Positions 18,559-27,717 of a stretch of DNA of 64,000 nt are shown piece after piece (the stretch's first letter is position 1; each line of letters opens with the position of its first letter). The position numbers were made by a program, and so were the translations under genes. The notes under the pieces were generated by a model, which saw only the letters and a program-made list of their open reading frames with translations, ran no database searches and was not told where the DNA came from. This DNA comes from Burkholderiaceae bacterium. Lineage in GTDB: Bacteria > Pseudomonadota > Gammaproteobacteria > Burkholderiales > Burkholderiaceae_C. The stretch is from the NCBI GenBank assembly GCA_017992055.1, contig JAGOPK010000002.1, positions 124,001-188,000 of the forward strand. The letters run 5' to 3'.

Positions 18559-20034
18559 ATGAACGACAGCGACGCCGAACTGCAGAGCCTGAGCCTGACC
18601 CGCGTCGACCAGGTGCCGCTGCGCACGCCGGTGTGGGTGGCGGCGCAGACCGACATCGTCAGCGTGGCGCGCGAGTTCCAGCAGCGGCGCATCGCCCATG
18701 TGCTGGTGCAGGGCGCCGGGCCCGAGCAGGCGCCGGGCATCTTCACCACCACCGGCCTGCAGCGGGCCATCCTCGACGGCCGTGCGCTGTCGCAGCTGCC
18801 GGTGGGCGAGCTGGCCAGCCGGCCGCTGGTGACCATCCCGCCCGCGGCGCCGCTGGTCGAGGCGCTGACGGCGATGATCCGCCACCGCATTCAGCGCCTG
18901 GTGGTGTGCGATCCCTGCGACGGCCGCCTGCTGGGCGTGCTGGAGCAGGTGGACCTGCTGAGCGTGCTGTCCAACCACAGCAGCCTGCTGACGCGGCAGA
19001 TGCTGGACGCCCGCGAGCTGGCCGACCTGCTGCCGGCGGCCCGGCAGATCACGCGGGTCATCGCCCGCATGCACGGCGGCGGCGGCCGCGTGGGCCAGAT
19101 CGCCCACCTGGCCCAGGCCCTCAACGGCCTGCTGTTCCAGCGCTGCTGGCAGCTGCTGGCGCCGCCGGAGCTGGTGGCGGCCAGCTGCCTGTTCGTGATG
19201 GGCAGCGAGGGCCGCGGCGAGCAGCTGCTGAAGACCGACCAGGACAACGGCCTGCTGCTGCGGCCCGGCCATGGCCTGGCGCCGGCCGAGCTGGCGGCGC
19301 TGACGCAGCGCTTCTCGCAGGCGCTGGCCGACTTCGGCTATCCGCCGTGCCCGGGGCGCATCATGCTCAGCAACCCGGACTGGTGCCAGGAGGCACCGGC
19401 TTTTGCCGGGCGTGTGCGCCAGTGGCTGCAGGCGCCCAGCGCCGAGCAGCTGATGGCGCTGGCCATCCTGCTGGATGGCCATGCCGTGGCCGGCGATGCC
19501 GGCCTGCTGCAGGCGCTGCGCCAGCAGGTGATCGACGGCGTCGCCGGCAACCAGGTCCTGCTGTCGCGCTTTGCCGCGCCGGCGCTGGCCTTCGACAGCT
19601 CGGCCGCCAGCGGCCCGGCCTGGTGGCAGCGGCTGTGGAGCGTCTCAGGCGCTGCGCCGGCGCGCGACGCGCTGGTCGACCTGAAGAAGGCCGGCAGCTT
19701 TCCGCTGGTGCACGGCGTGCGCAGCCTGGCCCTGGCCCACGGCGTGACGGCCACCGGCACGGTGGCGCGCATCGAGGCCCTGGTCAGCGCTGGCGCGCTG
19801 GACGCCGAACTGGGCACCGACCTGGCCGATGCGCTGCAGGTCTTCATGGAGCTGAAGCTGCGCCTGGGCCTGCAGGCGCTGGCACCCGACCTGCAGCCGG
19901 GCCTGAACGACCACGGCCCGCTCGCGCGGGCCGGTCTGCACCACCTGGATCAGGACCTGCTCAACGATGCGCTGGCGGTGGTGCGGCGGTTCAAGGCGCT
20001 GCTCAAGCAGCGCTTCCACCTCGACCAGCTGTAG
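18559..20034 (+). CDS. CBS-domain and DUF294-type nucleotidyltransferase protein
   Basis: Cytoplasmic signalling protein (491 aa). Residues about 10-140 are a CBS pair (ending LGVLEQVDLLSVL). The central part holds a GlnD-like nucleotidyltransferase core, GSEGRGEQLLKTDQDNGLLL, with the acidic pair expected for catalysis, then a helical DUF294 C-terminal domain containing DLKKAGSFPLVHGVRSLAL. Proteins of this kind are usually found beside sodium:solute symporters and DnaQ-like exonucleases, exactly as here (ActP at 20,037 and the exonuclease at 22,236). The target of nucleotidylation is not known. Confidence 0.8.
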   Translation: MNDSDAELQSLSLTRVDQVPLRTPVWVAAQTDIVSVAREFQQRRIAHVLVQGAGPEQAPGIFTTTGLQRAILDGRALSQLPVGELASRPLVTIPPAAPLVEALTAMIRHRIQRLVVCDPCDGRLLGVLEQVDLLSVLSNHSSLLTRQMLDARELADLLPAARQITRVIARMHGGGGRVGQIAHLAQALNGLLFQRCWQLLAPPELVAASCLFVMGSEGRGEQLLKTDQDNGLLLRPGHGLAPAELAALTQRFSQALADFGYPPCPGRIMLSNPDWCQEAPAFAGRVRQWLQAPSAEQLMALAILLDGHAVAGDAGLLQALRQQVIDGVAGNQVLLSRFAAPALAFDSSAASGPAWWQRLWSVSGAAPARDALVDLKKAGSFPLVHGVRSLALAHGVTATGTVARIEALVSAGALDAELGTDLADALQVFMELKLRLGLQALAPDLQPGLNDHGPLARAGLHHLDQDLLNDALAVVRRFKALLKQRFHLDQL

Positions 20035-20036
20035 GC

Positions 20037-21764
20037 TCAGTGGCCCGAGGCGCCGGCTGCGCCCAGGCCGGTCTCCGAGCGCACCTGCTGCGCCGGGAAG
20101 TTGGCCCGCTCCTGCTGCGCCTGGGCGCTGCGGTCCAGCACCGAGAACAGCCAGATGCTGAAGAAGCCGATGCTCATCGAGAACAGCGCCGGCGAGGTGT
20201 AGGGGAACCAGGCCGAGCCCTTGGGATTGCCCAGCGTGACCTCCCACACCGACGGCGAGACGATGGTCAGCGCCACCGACGAGGCCAGGCCCAGGAAGCC
20301 GCCGATGACCGCGCCGCGGGTGGTGCAGTCCTTCCACAGCACGCTCATGAACAGCACCGGGAAGTTGGCCGAGGCGGCGATGGCGAAGGCCAGCGAGACC
20401 ATAAAGGCGATGTTCTGCTTCTCGAAGGCGATGCCCAGCACCACCGCGATCACGCCCAGCGCGATGGTGGTGGCACGCGACACCTTCAACTCGCTGGCGC
20501 TGTCGGCCTTGCCGCCCTTGAGCAGGGTGGCATACAGGTCGTGCGACACGGCCGAGGCACCGCTCAGCGTCAGCCCGGCCACCACCGCCAGGATGGTGGC
20601 GAAGGCCACCGCCGAGATGAAGCCGTAGAACACGTCGCCGCCCACGCTCTTGGCCACCAGCACCGCGGCCATGTTGGCGGTGCCGGCGCCGCCCTTGATC
20701 ACGCCCTTGGCCACGTCGGCAAACTCGGGGTTCGTCAGCACCAGGGTGATGGCGCCGAAGCCGATGATGAAGATCAGCACATAGAAGTAGCCGATCCAGG
20801 TGGTGGCCCAGAACACGCTCTTGCGCGCCTCCTTGGCATCGGGCACGGTGAAGAAGCGCATCAGGATGTGCGGCAGGCCGGCGGTGCCGAACATCAGCGC
20901 CATGCCGAAGCTGATGGCCGAGATCGGGTCTTTCACGAAGCCGCCCGGGTTCATCAGCGACAGGCCGATCTTCTGCGCCTCGTCGGGCGCCTTGCCGGCA
21001 TTGCCGGCGATCGCCGCCTTGACCTGCACGCCCTTGGCAAACAGTGCCTCGGGCGAGAAGCCGAACTGCGCCAGCACCATGAAGGCCATGAAGGTCACGC
21101 CGCACAGCAGCAGCACGGCCTTGATGATCTGCACCCAGGTGGTGGCGGTCATGCCGCCGAACAGCACATAGACCATCATCAGCGCGCCGACGATGACCAC
21201 CGCCAGCCAGTAGTCCAGGCCGAACAGCAGCTTGATCAGCTGGCCCGCGCCGACCATCTGCGCGATCAGGTAGAAGGCCACCACCACCAGGGTGCCGCTG
21301 GCCGCGAAGGCGCGGATCGGCCCCTGCTTGAAGCGGTAGCCGGCTACGTCGGCAAAGGTGAATTTGCCCAGGTTGCGCAGGCGCTCGGCCATCAGAAAGG
21401 TGATCACCGGCCAGCCGACCAGGAAGCCGATGGAATAGATCAGGCCGTCGTAGCCCGAGGCCATCACCGCCGCCGAGATGCCCAGGAAGGAGGCCGCCGA
21501 CATGTAGTCGCCGGCAATCGCCAGGCCGTTCTGGAAGCCGGTGATGCCGCCGCCGGCGGTGTAGAAGTCGGCCGCGCTGCGCGTCTTGGCCGCGGCCCAC
21601 TTGGTGATCCACAGCGTGGCCACGACGAAGGCGCCGAACATCGCGATGGCGGTCCAGTTGGTGGCCTGCTTGGCGGCCTGGCCGACGTCGCCGCCGGCGG
21701 CCACGGCCAGGCCGCTGGCCAGCGTTGCCAGCAGCGCGCCGGCAATGAGTTGGGGGGTCTTCAC
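20037..21764 (-). CDS. actP: Acetate/cation symporter ActP
   Basis: Sodium:solute symporter family permease (575 aa) with about 13-14 transmembrane helices, likely importing acetate and other short-chain carboxylates. Characteristic segments are [32 protein letters not shown], the loop [13 protein letters not shown], and [18 protein letters not shown]. The GTG start overlaps the DUF485 stop (GTGA) and has GGAGGA upstream; the frame is open further up but that part belongs to the DUF485 gene. Pairs with the small DUF485 protein as in yjcH-actP of enterobacteria. Confidence 0.93.
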   Translation of the reverse strand: MKTPQLIAGALLATLASGLAVAAGGDVGQAAKQATNWTAIAMFGAFVVATLWITKWAAAKTRSAADFYTAGGGITGFQNGLAIAGDYMSAASFLGISAAVMASGYDGLIYSIGFLVGWPVITFLMAERLRNLGKFTFADVAGYRFKQGPIRAFAASGTLVVVAFYLIAQMVGAGQLIKLLFGLDYWLAVVIVGALMMVYVLFGGMTATTWVQIIKAVLLLCGVTFMAFMVLAQFGFSPEALFAKGVQVKAAIAGNAGKAPDEAQKIGLSLMNPGGFVKDPISAISFGMALMFGTAGLPHILMRFFTVPDAKEARKSVFWATTWIGYFYVLIFIIGFGAITLVLTNPEFADVAKGVIKGGAGTANMAAVLVAKSVGGDVFYGFISAVAFATILAVVAGLTLSGASAVSHDLYATLLKGGKADSASELKVSRATTIALGVIAVVLGIAFEKQNIAFMVSLAFAIAASANFPVLFMSVLWKDCTTRGAVIGGFLGLASSVALTIVSPSVWEVTLGNPKGSAWFPYTSPALFSMSIGFFSIWLFSVLDRSAQAQQERANFPAQQVRSETGLGAAGASGH

Positions 21765-22081
21765 TTGGCTTCCTCCGCCAGGATCTGCTGGGTCAACGAG
21801 TCGAACTCGCTGTTGGCACGGCGCACATAGACGCCGGTGATGACGATGGTGAACAGGATCACGCCCATGCCGATGGGCACGCCGACGGTGGTGACGCGGC
21901 CGTCGGCAAACAGCGGCTGCGACAGGAACTCCTTGTTCCAGGCGATCAGCGCGATGTAGCCGTAGTAGACGACCATCATCAGTGCCGTCAGCCACCAGCC
22001 GAAGCGGTTGCGCTGGCGTCGCAGCTGCTGGTACTTGGGATTGGCCTGTATGCGGGCCACGGTGTCGGTGGGTCTGCTCAT
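21761..22081 (-). CDS. DUF485 membrane protein (YjcH-like)
   Basis: Small inner-membrane protein (106 aa) with two transmembrane helices (about residues 27-47 and 63-85) separated by a short loop and a basic N-terminal region ([16 protein letters not shown]). DUF485 proteins are encoded immediately before ActP in many proteobacteria and presumably assist it. Stop and actP start overlap, so translation is coupled. Confidence 0.88.
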   Translation of the reverse strand: MSRPTDTVARIQANPKYQQLRRQRNRFGWWLTALMMVVYYGYIALIAWNKEFLSQPLFADGRVTTVGVPIGMGVILFTIVITGVYVRRANSEFDSLTQQILAEEAK

Positions 22082-22235
22082 GTCTTGCTCCTGTGCTGTC
22101 GCGTCGCGGCGGATTCGACTGGATGCAGTCTGCGATGCCAGGCTGACCGGTCACTGACCCCGGATCGTGGACGCTCATTTTTGGTGTTTGACCTTCGTCA
22201 ATCCCGTCGCCCGCTGCTTGTCAGCCGCAGGTCAG

Positions 22236-24407
22236 ATGACTGGGGACAATGCCGCGTTCATGCGCGCCAGCACCGCCCGGATGGCCAGCAGCCTCGGGTC
22301 GCTGCAGGCCCAGGCCGTGGGCCTGGCGGCCGCCCTGGCCGCCCTGGCCACGCTGGCGCTGCTGGCGGCCTTTGTCGGCCTGGCCGGCGGCATGGCCTGG
22401 TCGACGCTGGAGCCGGCCACGCGCCTGGCCGTGCAGCAGGCGTTGCGGCCGCATCTGGCTTTTCCGCTGGTGGTGGCGCTGGGCCTGGCCGCTGCGGCGG
22501 CGGCGCTGGCCCTGGCTGCGGCGCGCTACTGGCGCAGCCACTGGCTGCGTCCGGCGGCCCAGCTGGCCGATGGCCTGCAGCTGTTGCTAGCCGACAAAAG
22601 CAGCGTCCAAACGCTGCTACCTGAACCGGAGCCGGTGGTCGCCCGGCCCCTGCAAGCCCTGGTCGTGGCGGTGCGTTCACTGGCCGCTCGCCACCACGAT
22701 CTGCAGGCCAGCCTGCAGGCCGAGGTCCGGCAGGCCAGCCAGCAGATCGCCCAGGAGCGCAACCGCCTGGCCGCGCTGATGAGCGAGCTGAGCCAGGCCG
22801 TGGTGGTGTGCAACCTGGATGGCGGCATCCTGCTGTACAACGCGCGCGCCCGTCTGCAGCTGCGGGCGCTGGCCGGCGAGGGCGGCTGGATCGGCCTGGG
22901 GCGATCGATTTATGCGGTGTTCGAGCGCAGCCAGATCGCCCATGCGCTGGAGCAGGTGCAGCAGCGGCTGCAGCGTGGCGTGGCCCGGCCGCATGCCCAG
23001 TTCGTCACCAGCACGCGCTCGGGCCAGCTGCTGCGGGTGCAGCTGGCGGCGGTGCGCGAAGACCAGGCCGCGGCGCTGGACGGCTTTGTGCTGATGCTGG
23101 ACAACATCACCCGCAGCCACGAGCTGGAGCAGGCGCGCGAGCAGGCCCAGCAGGCCCTGGCCGACGGCCTGGCCCAGCTGCTGGCCGGCCTGCAGTCGGT
23201 GCAGGCCGGCGCACCCCCGCTGGCCGACGCGCTGCAGCCCCTGTCGCAGCAGGTGCAGGCCCTGGCCCTGCGCTGCGATGCGCTGCCGGCGCGCCACTGG
23301 CCGCTGGAGGAGATGCTGGGCGCCGACCTGGTCCACGCCGCCCAGCGCCGCATTGCCGAGCACACCGGCCTGCGCTGCGAGCTGCTGGAACCCGAGCCCG
23401 GCCTGTGGCTGCAGTTGGACAGCTTTGCGCTGCTGCAGGCCCTGGTGTCGCTGGCCACGCGGCTGCGCGACGAGCTGGGCCTGGCCCGGCTGCAGCTGCG
23501 GCTGCAGGCCCATGATGCGCGCCGCGCGGCGCTGGACCTGGTGTGGACCGGCCCGGCGATCAGCAGCGAGACGGTGATGGGCTGGGAGCTGGACCCGATG
23601 CGCATGGCCGGGCAGCGCAGCCACGGCAGCGTGCGCGACGTGGTGCGCCGCCATGGCGCGGCGCTGGCCTTCGAGCGCGACCGCGTGCGCGGCCAGGCCT
23701 GGCTGCGCCTGGTGCTGCCACGCGCCGCCGCCTTGCCTGCCGAGGTGCACGAGGCCACCGACTACTACGACTTCAGGCTGTTCAAGCCGGATGGCGCGCC
23801 CGACCTGCGCCGCCTGGACCAGCTGAGCTTCACCGTCTTCGACTGCGAGACCACCGGCATGGACCCCGGCGGCGGCGACGAGATCGTGCAGATCGCCGCC
23901 GTGCGTGTGCTCAACGGCCGCGTGCTGCGCGGCGAGAGCTTCGACCAGCTGGTCGACCCCGGCCGGCCGGTGCCACCGTCCGCCACCGCCATCCATGGCC
24001 TGGGCGCGGCCCAGCTGCGCGGCCAGCCCGGCCTGCTGCAGGTGCTGCCGGCCTTCCAGGCCTTTGCCCAGGACAGCGTGCTGGTGGCCCACAACGCCGC
24101 CTTCGACCTGCGTTTCCTGCAGCTCAAGCAGGCGACCAGCGACTGCCGCTTCGACGACCGGCCGGTGCTGGACACGCTGCTGCTGGCCGCGGTGGTGCAG
24201 CCCGACCAGGCCAGCCACGGCCTGGAGGCGCTGGCGGCGCGCCTGGGCTTGGCAGTGCAGGGCCGCCACAGCGCGCTGGGCGATGCCCGGCTCACCGCCG
24301 AGCTGTTCTGCCGGCTGCTGCCGCTGCTGGCCGCGCGGGGCATCCACACGCTGGGCCAGGCGCTCGAGGCCTCGCAGCAGACGCCGCTGGCGCGGCTGAA
24401 GTACTGA
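22236..24407 (+). CDS. DnaQ-like 3'-5' exonuclease fused to a degenerate membrane sensor kinase
   Basis: Large fusion protein (723 aa). Residues about 25-95 hold two transmembrane helices; 165-300 resemble a PAS sensor (ELSQAVVVCNLDGGILLYNA). The 310-500 region is laid out like HisKA/HATPase_c, but I see no phospho-acceptor His motif and no N or G boxes, so kinase activity is doubtful. From about residue 530 comes a complete DEDDh exonuclease: FTVFDCETTGMDP (Exo I), LVAHNAAFDLRFL (Exo II), GRHSALGDARLTAELF (Exo III). It is divergent from DUF485-actP, and the CBS/nucleotidyltransferase gene lies on the other side. The nuclease substrate is unknown. Confidence 0.82.
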   Translation: MTGDNAAFMRASTARMASSLGSLQAQAVGLAAALAALATLALLAAFVGLAGGMAWSTLEPATRLAVQQALRPHLAFPLVVALGLAAAAAALALAAARYWRSHWLRPAAQLADGLQLLLADKSSVQTLLPEPEPVVARPLQALVVAVRSLAARHHDLQASLQAEVRQASQQIAQERNRLAALMSELSQAVVVCNLDGGILLYNARARLQLRALAGEGGWIGLGRSIYAVFERSQIAHALEQVQQRLQRGVARPHAQFVTSTRSGQLLRVQLAAVREDQAAALDGFVLMLDNITRSHELEQAREQAQQALADGLAQLLAGLQSVQAGAPPLADALQPLSQQVQALALRCDALPARHWPLEEMLGADLVHAAQRRIAEHTGLRCELLEPEPGLWLQLDSFALLQALVSLATRLRDELGLARLQLRLQAHDARRAALDLVWTGPAISSETVMGWELDPMRMAGQRSHGSVRDVVRRHGAALAFERDRVRGQAWLRLVLPRAAALPAEVHEATDYYDFRLFKPDGAPDLRRLDQLSFTVFDCETTGMDPGGGDEIVQIAAVRVLNGRVLRGESFDQLVDPGRPVPPSATAIHGLGAAQLRGQPGLLQVLPAFQAFAQDSVLVAHNAAFDLRFLQLKQATSDCRFDDRPVLDTLLLAAVVQPDQASHGLEALAARLGLAVQGRHSALGDARLTAELFCRLLPLLAARGIHTLGQALEASQQTPLARLKY

Positions 24408-24424
24408 GCCGACGACTCGGCGGA

Positions 24425-27220
24425 TCAGTCGCGCAGCAGCTGCTTCAAGCCGTCCAGCCGGCCGGCGCTCAGCTCGCTGCGCAGCGGCTCCAGGTCCACC
24501 GGTCGCTGCAGCAGCTGGGTGAAGGCCTTGGCCGTGCCCGGCGGTCCGACATACAGGCCACCGACCAGCTGGCCGCTGCGCAGCACCAGGCGCCACCAGG
24601 CGCCGCCGGCATCGTCGGCGCGGGCATGGAACTGCTCGTCGCCGTCGCGGCCCTCGATCTCGCCCTGGCTGCGCAGATCGATGCCCTCGCACTTGAGCTG
24701 CAGCACGGTGCGTGGCGTGACATGGGCCCGCGCCTCGCCCAGCAGGGTCTGCACCGCGGTGGCCGCCTGGGCCGCGGCAATCGGCCACAGGCCGCGCGGC
24801 GTGCCACGCAGCTCGGCCACATCGCCCACGGCCAGGATCTGCGGGTCCGAGCTGAGCATCTGCGCATCCACGCGCACGCCGTTGTCGCCCAGCACCAGCC
24901 CGGCCTGGGCCGCCAGATGGGTGTTGGCCTGGATGCCCAGCGCGGCCACAAACACATCGGCGCGCAGCCGCGGCCCGTGGGCCAGCCAGGCCGCGCTGAG
25001 CCAGTGCTGGCCCTCGTAGCGCGCCACCGTGGCCTGGGTCACCACGCGGATGCCCTGGCTCTCCAGGTAGGCCGCCAGCCGGGCCGCGCCCATGGCATCG
25101 AGCTGGGCATTCATCAGCCGCTCGCCACGCTGCAGCAGCGTGACCTTGAGCCCCAGCTTGTGCAGCGCATCGGCGGCCTCGACGCCGAGCACGCCGCCGC
25201 CGATGACCAGGGCCCGGCGCGCGCCGCTGCGCCGCACATGCTCGCGCAGGGCCTGGGCATCGTCGGCCGAGCGCAGCAGAAAGGCATTGCCATGCTGCAG
25301 GAAGTCGGCGCTGGGCGGCAGGCTGCGCGCGCCGGTGGCCAGCACCAGGCGGTCGTAGGCCAGGCTGCGGCCATCGTCCAGCAGCAGCTGGCGCGCCTGG
25401 CGGTCGATGCGCCGGGCCACCCGGCCCAGGTGCAGGCCGATGCGCTGGCGCTGCGCCCAGTCGGGCGGCAGCAGGCTCAGCGCCTCCATGCCGGCGCTGT
25501 CGTAGATCAGCCGGCCTATGCCCATGCGGTTGTAGAAGGCATGCGGCTCGTGGTCGACGATGTCGATCTGCAGGCTGGCGCTGGCCTGGCGCAGGCCCTC
25601 GGCCACGCCCATGCCGGCCACGCCATTGCCGACGATGACCACGCGTTGCAGGCCGGCCTGCAGCGCGCGGTCCACGGCAGGAGGGGGCGGGGCGGCCGCT
25701 GCCGTGGGCGCAGCGCCGGGCGCCGCGGCCGGCGGCGCGGCATGCGGATCGCGGTCGATCAGCACCGGCCCCTTGACCCGGCACATGCAGGCCAGGCGCG
25801 CGCGCCCCTCCAGGCCCATGCGGCGCAGCGTCGCGCGCTCGTCGTCGCCGGGCGGGCTCAGGTGCTGGTGGCCGGAGCACACCGCCACCGCATCGGCACC
25901 GCAGACGCCGGCGCGGCAGCCATAGGCGATCTTCAGCCCGGCGGCCTCGATGGCTTCCAGCAGGCTGGCATCGGCGCCGACGCGAAAGCTGATGCCCGAC
26001 TGGCGGTCGGTGACCTCGGCCTGGGCGCCGGCGGCGCCGTCCAGCCGCTGCTTCAGCGCCATGCCGGTGCCGAACTGCGTCACCACCGGGGCCTCCTCGG
26101 CCGCTGTGCCTGATGGGGTGGGCGCGTCGGCCTGGCGGCGCTGCGTGGCCCGATAGCGCGCCTCCGAGCGCAGGCCGCTGGCCGCCAGTGCCAGCGCCAG
26201 CAGCAGGCCGCTGCCGCGTGCGGCCTGCCGCAGCGGCTCGGGCGGCTGCAGGTCCAGCAGGCCGGCCACCGTGCCCAGCAGCAGCGGCCCGGCAAACCAG
26301 TAGAAGGCCGTCAGCGCCGCGGCACCGAAGGCCAGGGCCACGCGGTAGGGATTGGCCAGCGCCGGCGGCACAAAGGCCAGCACCAGCATGTACAGCCCGG
26401 CCGAGGCGCTGGCACTGCCCAGCAGGATCAGCAGCTGCAGCGCCAGCCCGTGGGCCGGCGCCGGGCCCTGCAGGAAGAAGCCCAGGATCAGCCCCGGCAG
26501 CAGGCCCATGAACAGCCGCCGCTGCGCCGCCTGGCGTGGATCGTCGTCGTAGATGTCGCTGAACACCGCCGCGCGCGGGTTGAAGTCGTAGCAGCTGCGC
26601 TGGCAGCCCACGCAGGGGTTGCAGTAGCCGTTTTTCACCAGCACCAGCGGCGCCTGGCCATAGCTGCGCTGGATTGGCGCCAGCGGGCAGAAGGTGCCGC
26701 ACCAGCCGCTGCGGCCCTTGAACACCAGGCCGCCGGCCAGGGCCAGGGCCAGCGCCGCCAGCAGCAGCCCGCCGACCATGTGGCCGCTGTGGTTGAGCAG
26801 GGGCAGGCGCAGCGCCAGCGCGGTGACGAACAGCGCCACGGCGATGCCTAAGGCCGCCTGGCGCAGCCGCGGCGGCAGCTCGCGGGCCAGGCTGCGGCCG
26901 GCCAGGCGCGGCAGCTGGTTCATCGTCGCCATCGGACACAGCTGGCGCCACAGCCCCGGCGCCACCACCAGCAGGGCCGGCAGCAGCGGGATCGCCAGGC
27001 CCCAGAACAGCACCAGGCCCAGCGCCGGGCGCAGCAGCAGCAGCCCGGCCAGGCCCAGTGTGGCGGCCAGCACCAGGGCCCGGCCGATCTGCCAGACGGC
27101 CATCGGCACGCGGCTGCGCAGCTGGGTGTAGTTGCTGAAGAACTGCGTGGCGGCGGCGCCGGCGTCAGCGTCGGCTGAGGCCGTGGCGGTCGCGGCGGCA
27201 ATCGGGATGATCTTCGCCAT
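24425..27220 (-). CDS. Membrane ferredoxin - [2Fe-2S] - FAD oxidoreductase fusion
   Basis: Multi-domain redox protein (931 aa). Residues 1-350: five or more membrane helices with NapH-like iron-sulfur motifs CGTFCP (174-179) and CNPCVGCQRSC (200-210). Residues 405-490: plant-type [2Fe-2S] domain GCRAGVCGADAVAV...ACMC, in which the usual third cysteine is Asp443. Residues 525-830: FAD/NAD(P)-dependent disulfide-oxidoreductase core with VVIVGNGVAGMG, VLATGARSLP, VIGGGVLGVEAADAL and AVGDVAEL. The ATG MAKIIPIAAA is chosen; it is 16 bp after the cNMP-binding gene. It would couple NAD(P)H to a membrane iron-sulfur chain; the electron partner is unknown. Confidence 0.8.
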   Translation of the reverse strand: MAKIIPIAAATATASADADAGAAATQFFSNYTQLRSRVPMAVWQIGRALVLAATLGLAGLLLLRPALGLVLFWGLAIPLLPALLVVAPGLWRQLCPMATMNQLPRLAGRSLARELPPRLRQAALGIAVALFVTALALRLPLLNHSGHMVGGLLLAALALALAGGLVFKGRSGWCGTFCPLAPIQRSYGQAPLVLVKNGYCNPCVGCQRSCYDFNPRAAVFSDIYDDDPRQAAQRRLFMGLLPGLILGFFLQGPAPAHGLALQLLILLGSASASAGLYMLVLAFVPPALANPYRVALAFGAAALTAFYWFAGPLLLGTVAGLLDLQPPEPLRQAARGSGLLLALALAASGLRSEARYRATQRRQADAPTPSGTAAEEAPVVTQFGTGMALKQRLDGAAGAQAEVTDRQSGISFRVGADASLLEAIEAAGLKIAYGCRAGVCGADAVAVCSGHQHLSPPGDDERATLRRMGLEGRARLACMCRVKGPVLIDRDPHAAPPAAAPGAAPTAAAAPPPPAVDRALQAGLQRVVIVGNGVAGMGVAEGLRQASASLQIDIVDHEPHAFYNRMGIGRLIYDSAGMEALSLLPPDWAQRQRIGLHLGRVARRIDRQARQLLLDDGRSLAYDRLVLATGARSLPPSADFLQHGNAFLLRSADDAQALREHVRRSGARRALVIGGGVLGVEAADALHKLGLKVTLLQRGERLMNAQLDAMGAARLAAYLESQGIRVVTQATVARYEGQHWLSAAWLAHGPRLRADVFVAALGIQANTHLAAQAGLVLGDNGVRVDAQMLSSDPQILAVGDVAELRGTPRGLWPIAAAQAATAVQTLLGEARAHVTPRTVLQLKCEGIDLRSQGEIEGRDGDEQFHARADDAGGAWWRLVLRSGQLVGGLYVGPPGTAKAFTQLLQRPVDLEPLRSELSAGRLDGLKQLLRD

Positions 27221-27236
27221 GCCGCATGCCCGACTG

Positions 27237-27713
27237 TCAGTCGGCGGGCTGCAGCCGCCGCAGCCGCGCCGCAGCATGGGCGCCCAGGTCGCGCAGCAGC
27301 ATCAGCGCGATGCGCGGCTGCCAGGCCGCCAGCTGCTGCAGGGCGTCGGGCGTCAGCAGCAGCAGCTCGGCCGGACCGTCGACACTGACGCAGGCGCGTG
27401 CGGCGCTGGGCGCGCCGTCCAGAAAGCTCAGCAGGCCCAGCAGCTCTCCTTCACCGCGCCGCTGCACCGGGCCCGTGCCCAGCGTCAGCTCGATGTGGCC
27501 GCTGGCGATGAAGCACAGCGCGGACTGGCGCTCACCGGCCTCGATGACGCAGGCGCCGGCCGGGTAGCGGCGGCGCGCGGCATGGGCGATGAACAGCTGC
27601 CACTGCTCGTTGCTCAGCTCGCCGAGGATGGGTGGCAGCGGCGCGGCTTCGGCGGCGGTCTGCGGCCGCGGCTCGGGCCCGGCCGTGCTGTCGTAGCTGA
27701 AGAAGCCGCCCAT
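27237..27713 (-). CDS. Cyclic nucleotide-binding domain protein
   Basis: Short protein (158 aa) consisting almost only of a CAP-ED fold: FIAHAARRRYPAGACVIEAG, ALCFIASGHIELTLGTGP, RRGEGELLGLLSFLDGAPSAARACV. The phosphate-binding cassette is imperfect, so ligand binding is uncertain. There is no DNA-binding domain. It lies 4 bp after the FHA gene and 16 bp before the redox fusion, implying one signalling-redox operon. Confidence 0.78.
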   Translation of the reverse strand: MGGFFSYDSTAGPEPRPQTAAEAAPLPPILGELSNEQWQLFIAHAARRRYPAGACVIEAGERQSALCFIASGHIELTLGTGPVQRRGEGELLGLLSFLDGAPSAARACVSVDGPAELLLLTPDALQQLAAWQPRIALMLLRDLGAHAAARLRRLQPAD

Positions 27714-27717
27714 GGCA

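Noticed and set aside
22677-26951. Very long antisense open frames (over 1,000 codons) across the exonuclease and redox genes, and similar ones at 18,633-21,830, 13,070-15,643 and 57,592-60,585
   Set aside because: They have low-complexity Arg/Ala/Gly/Pro composition, no recognisable domain, and run opposite or out of frame to clear genes; they arise from GC-rich codon bias.
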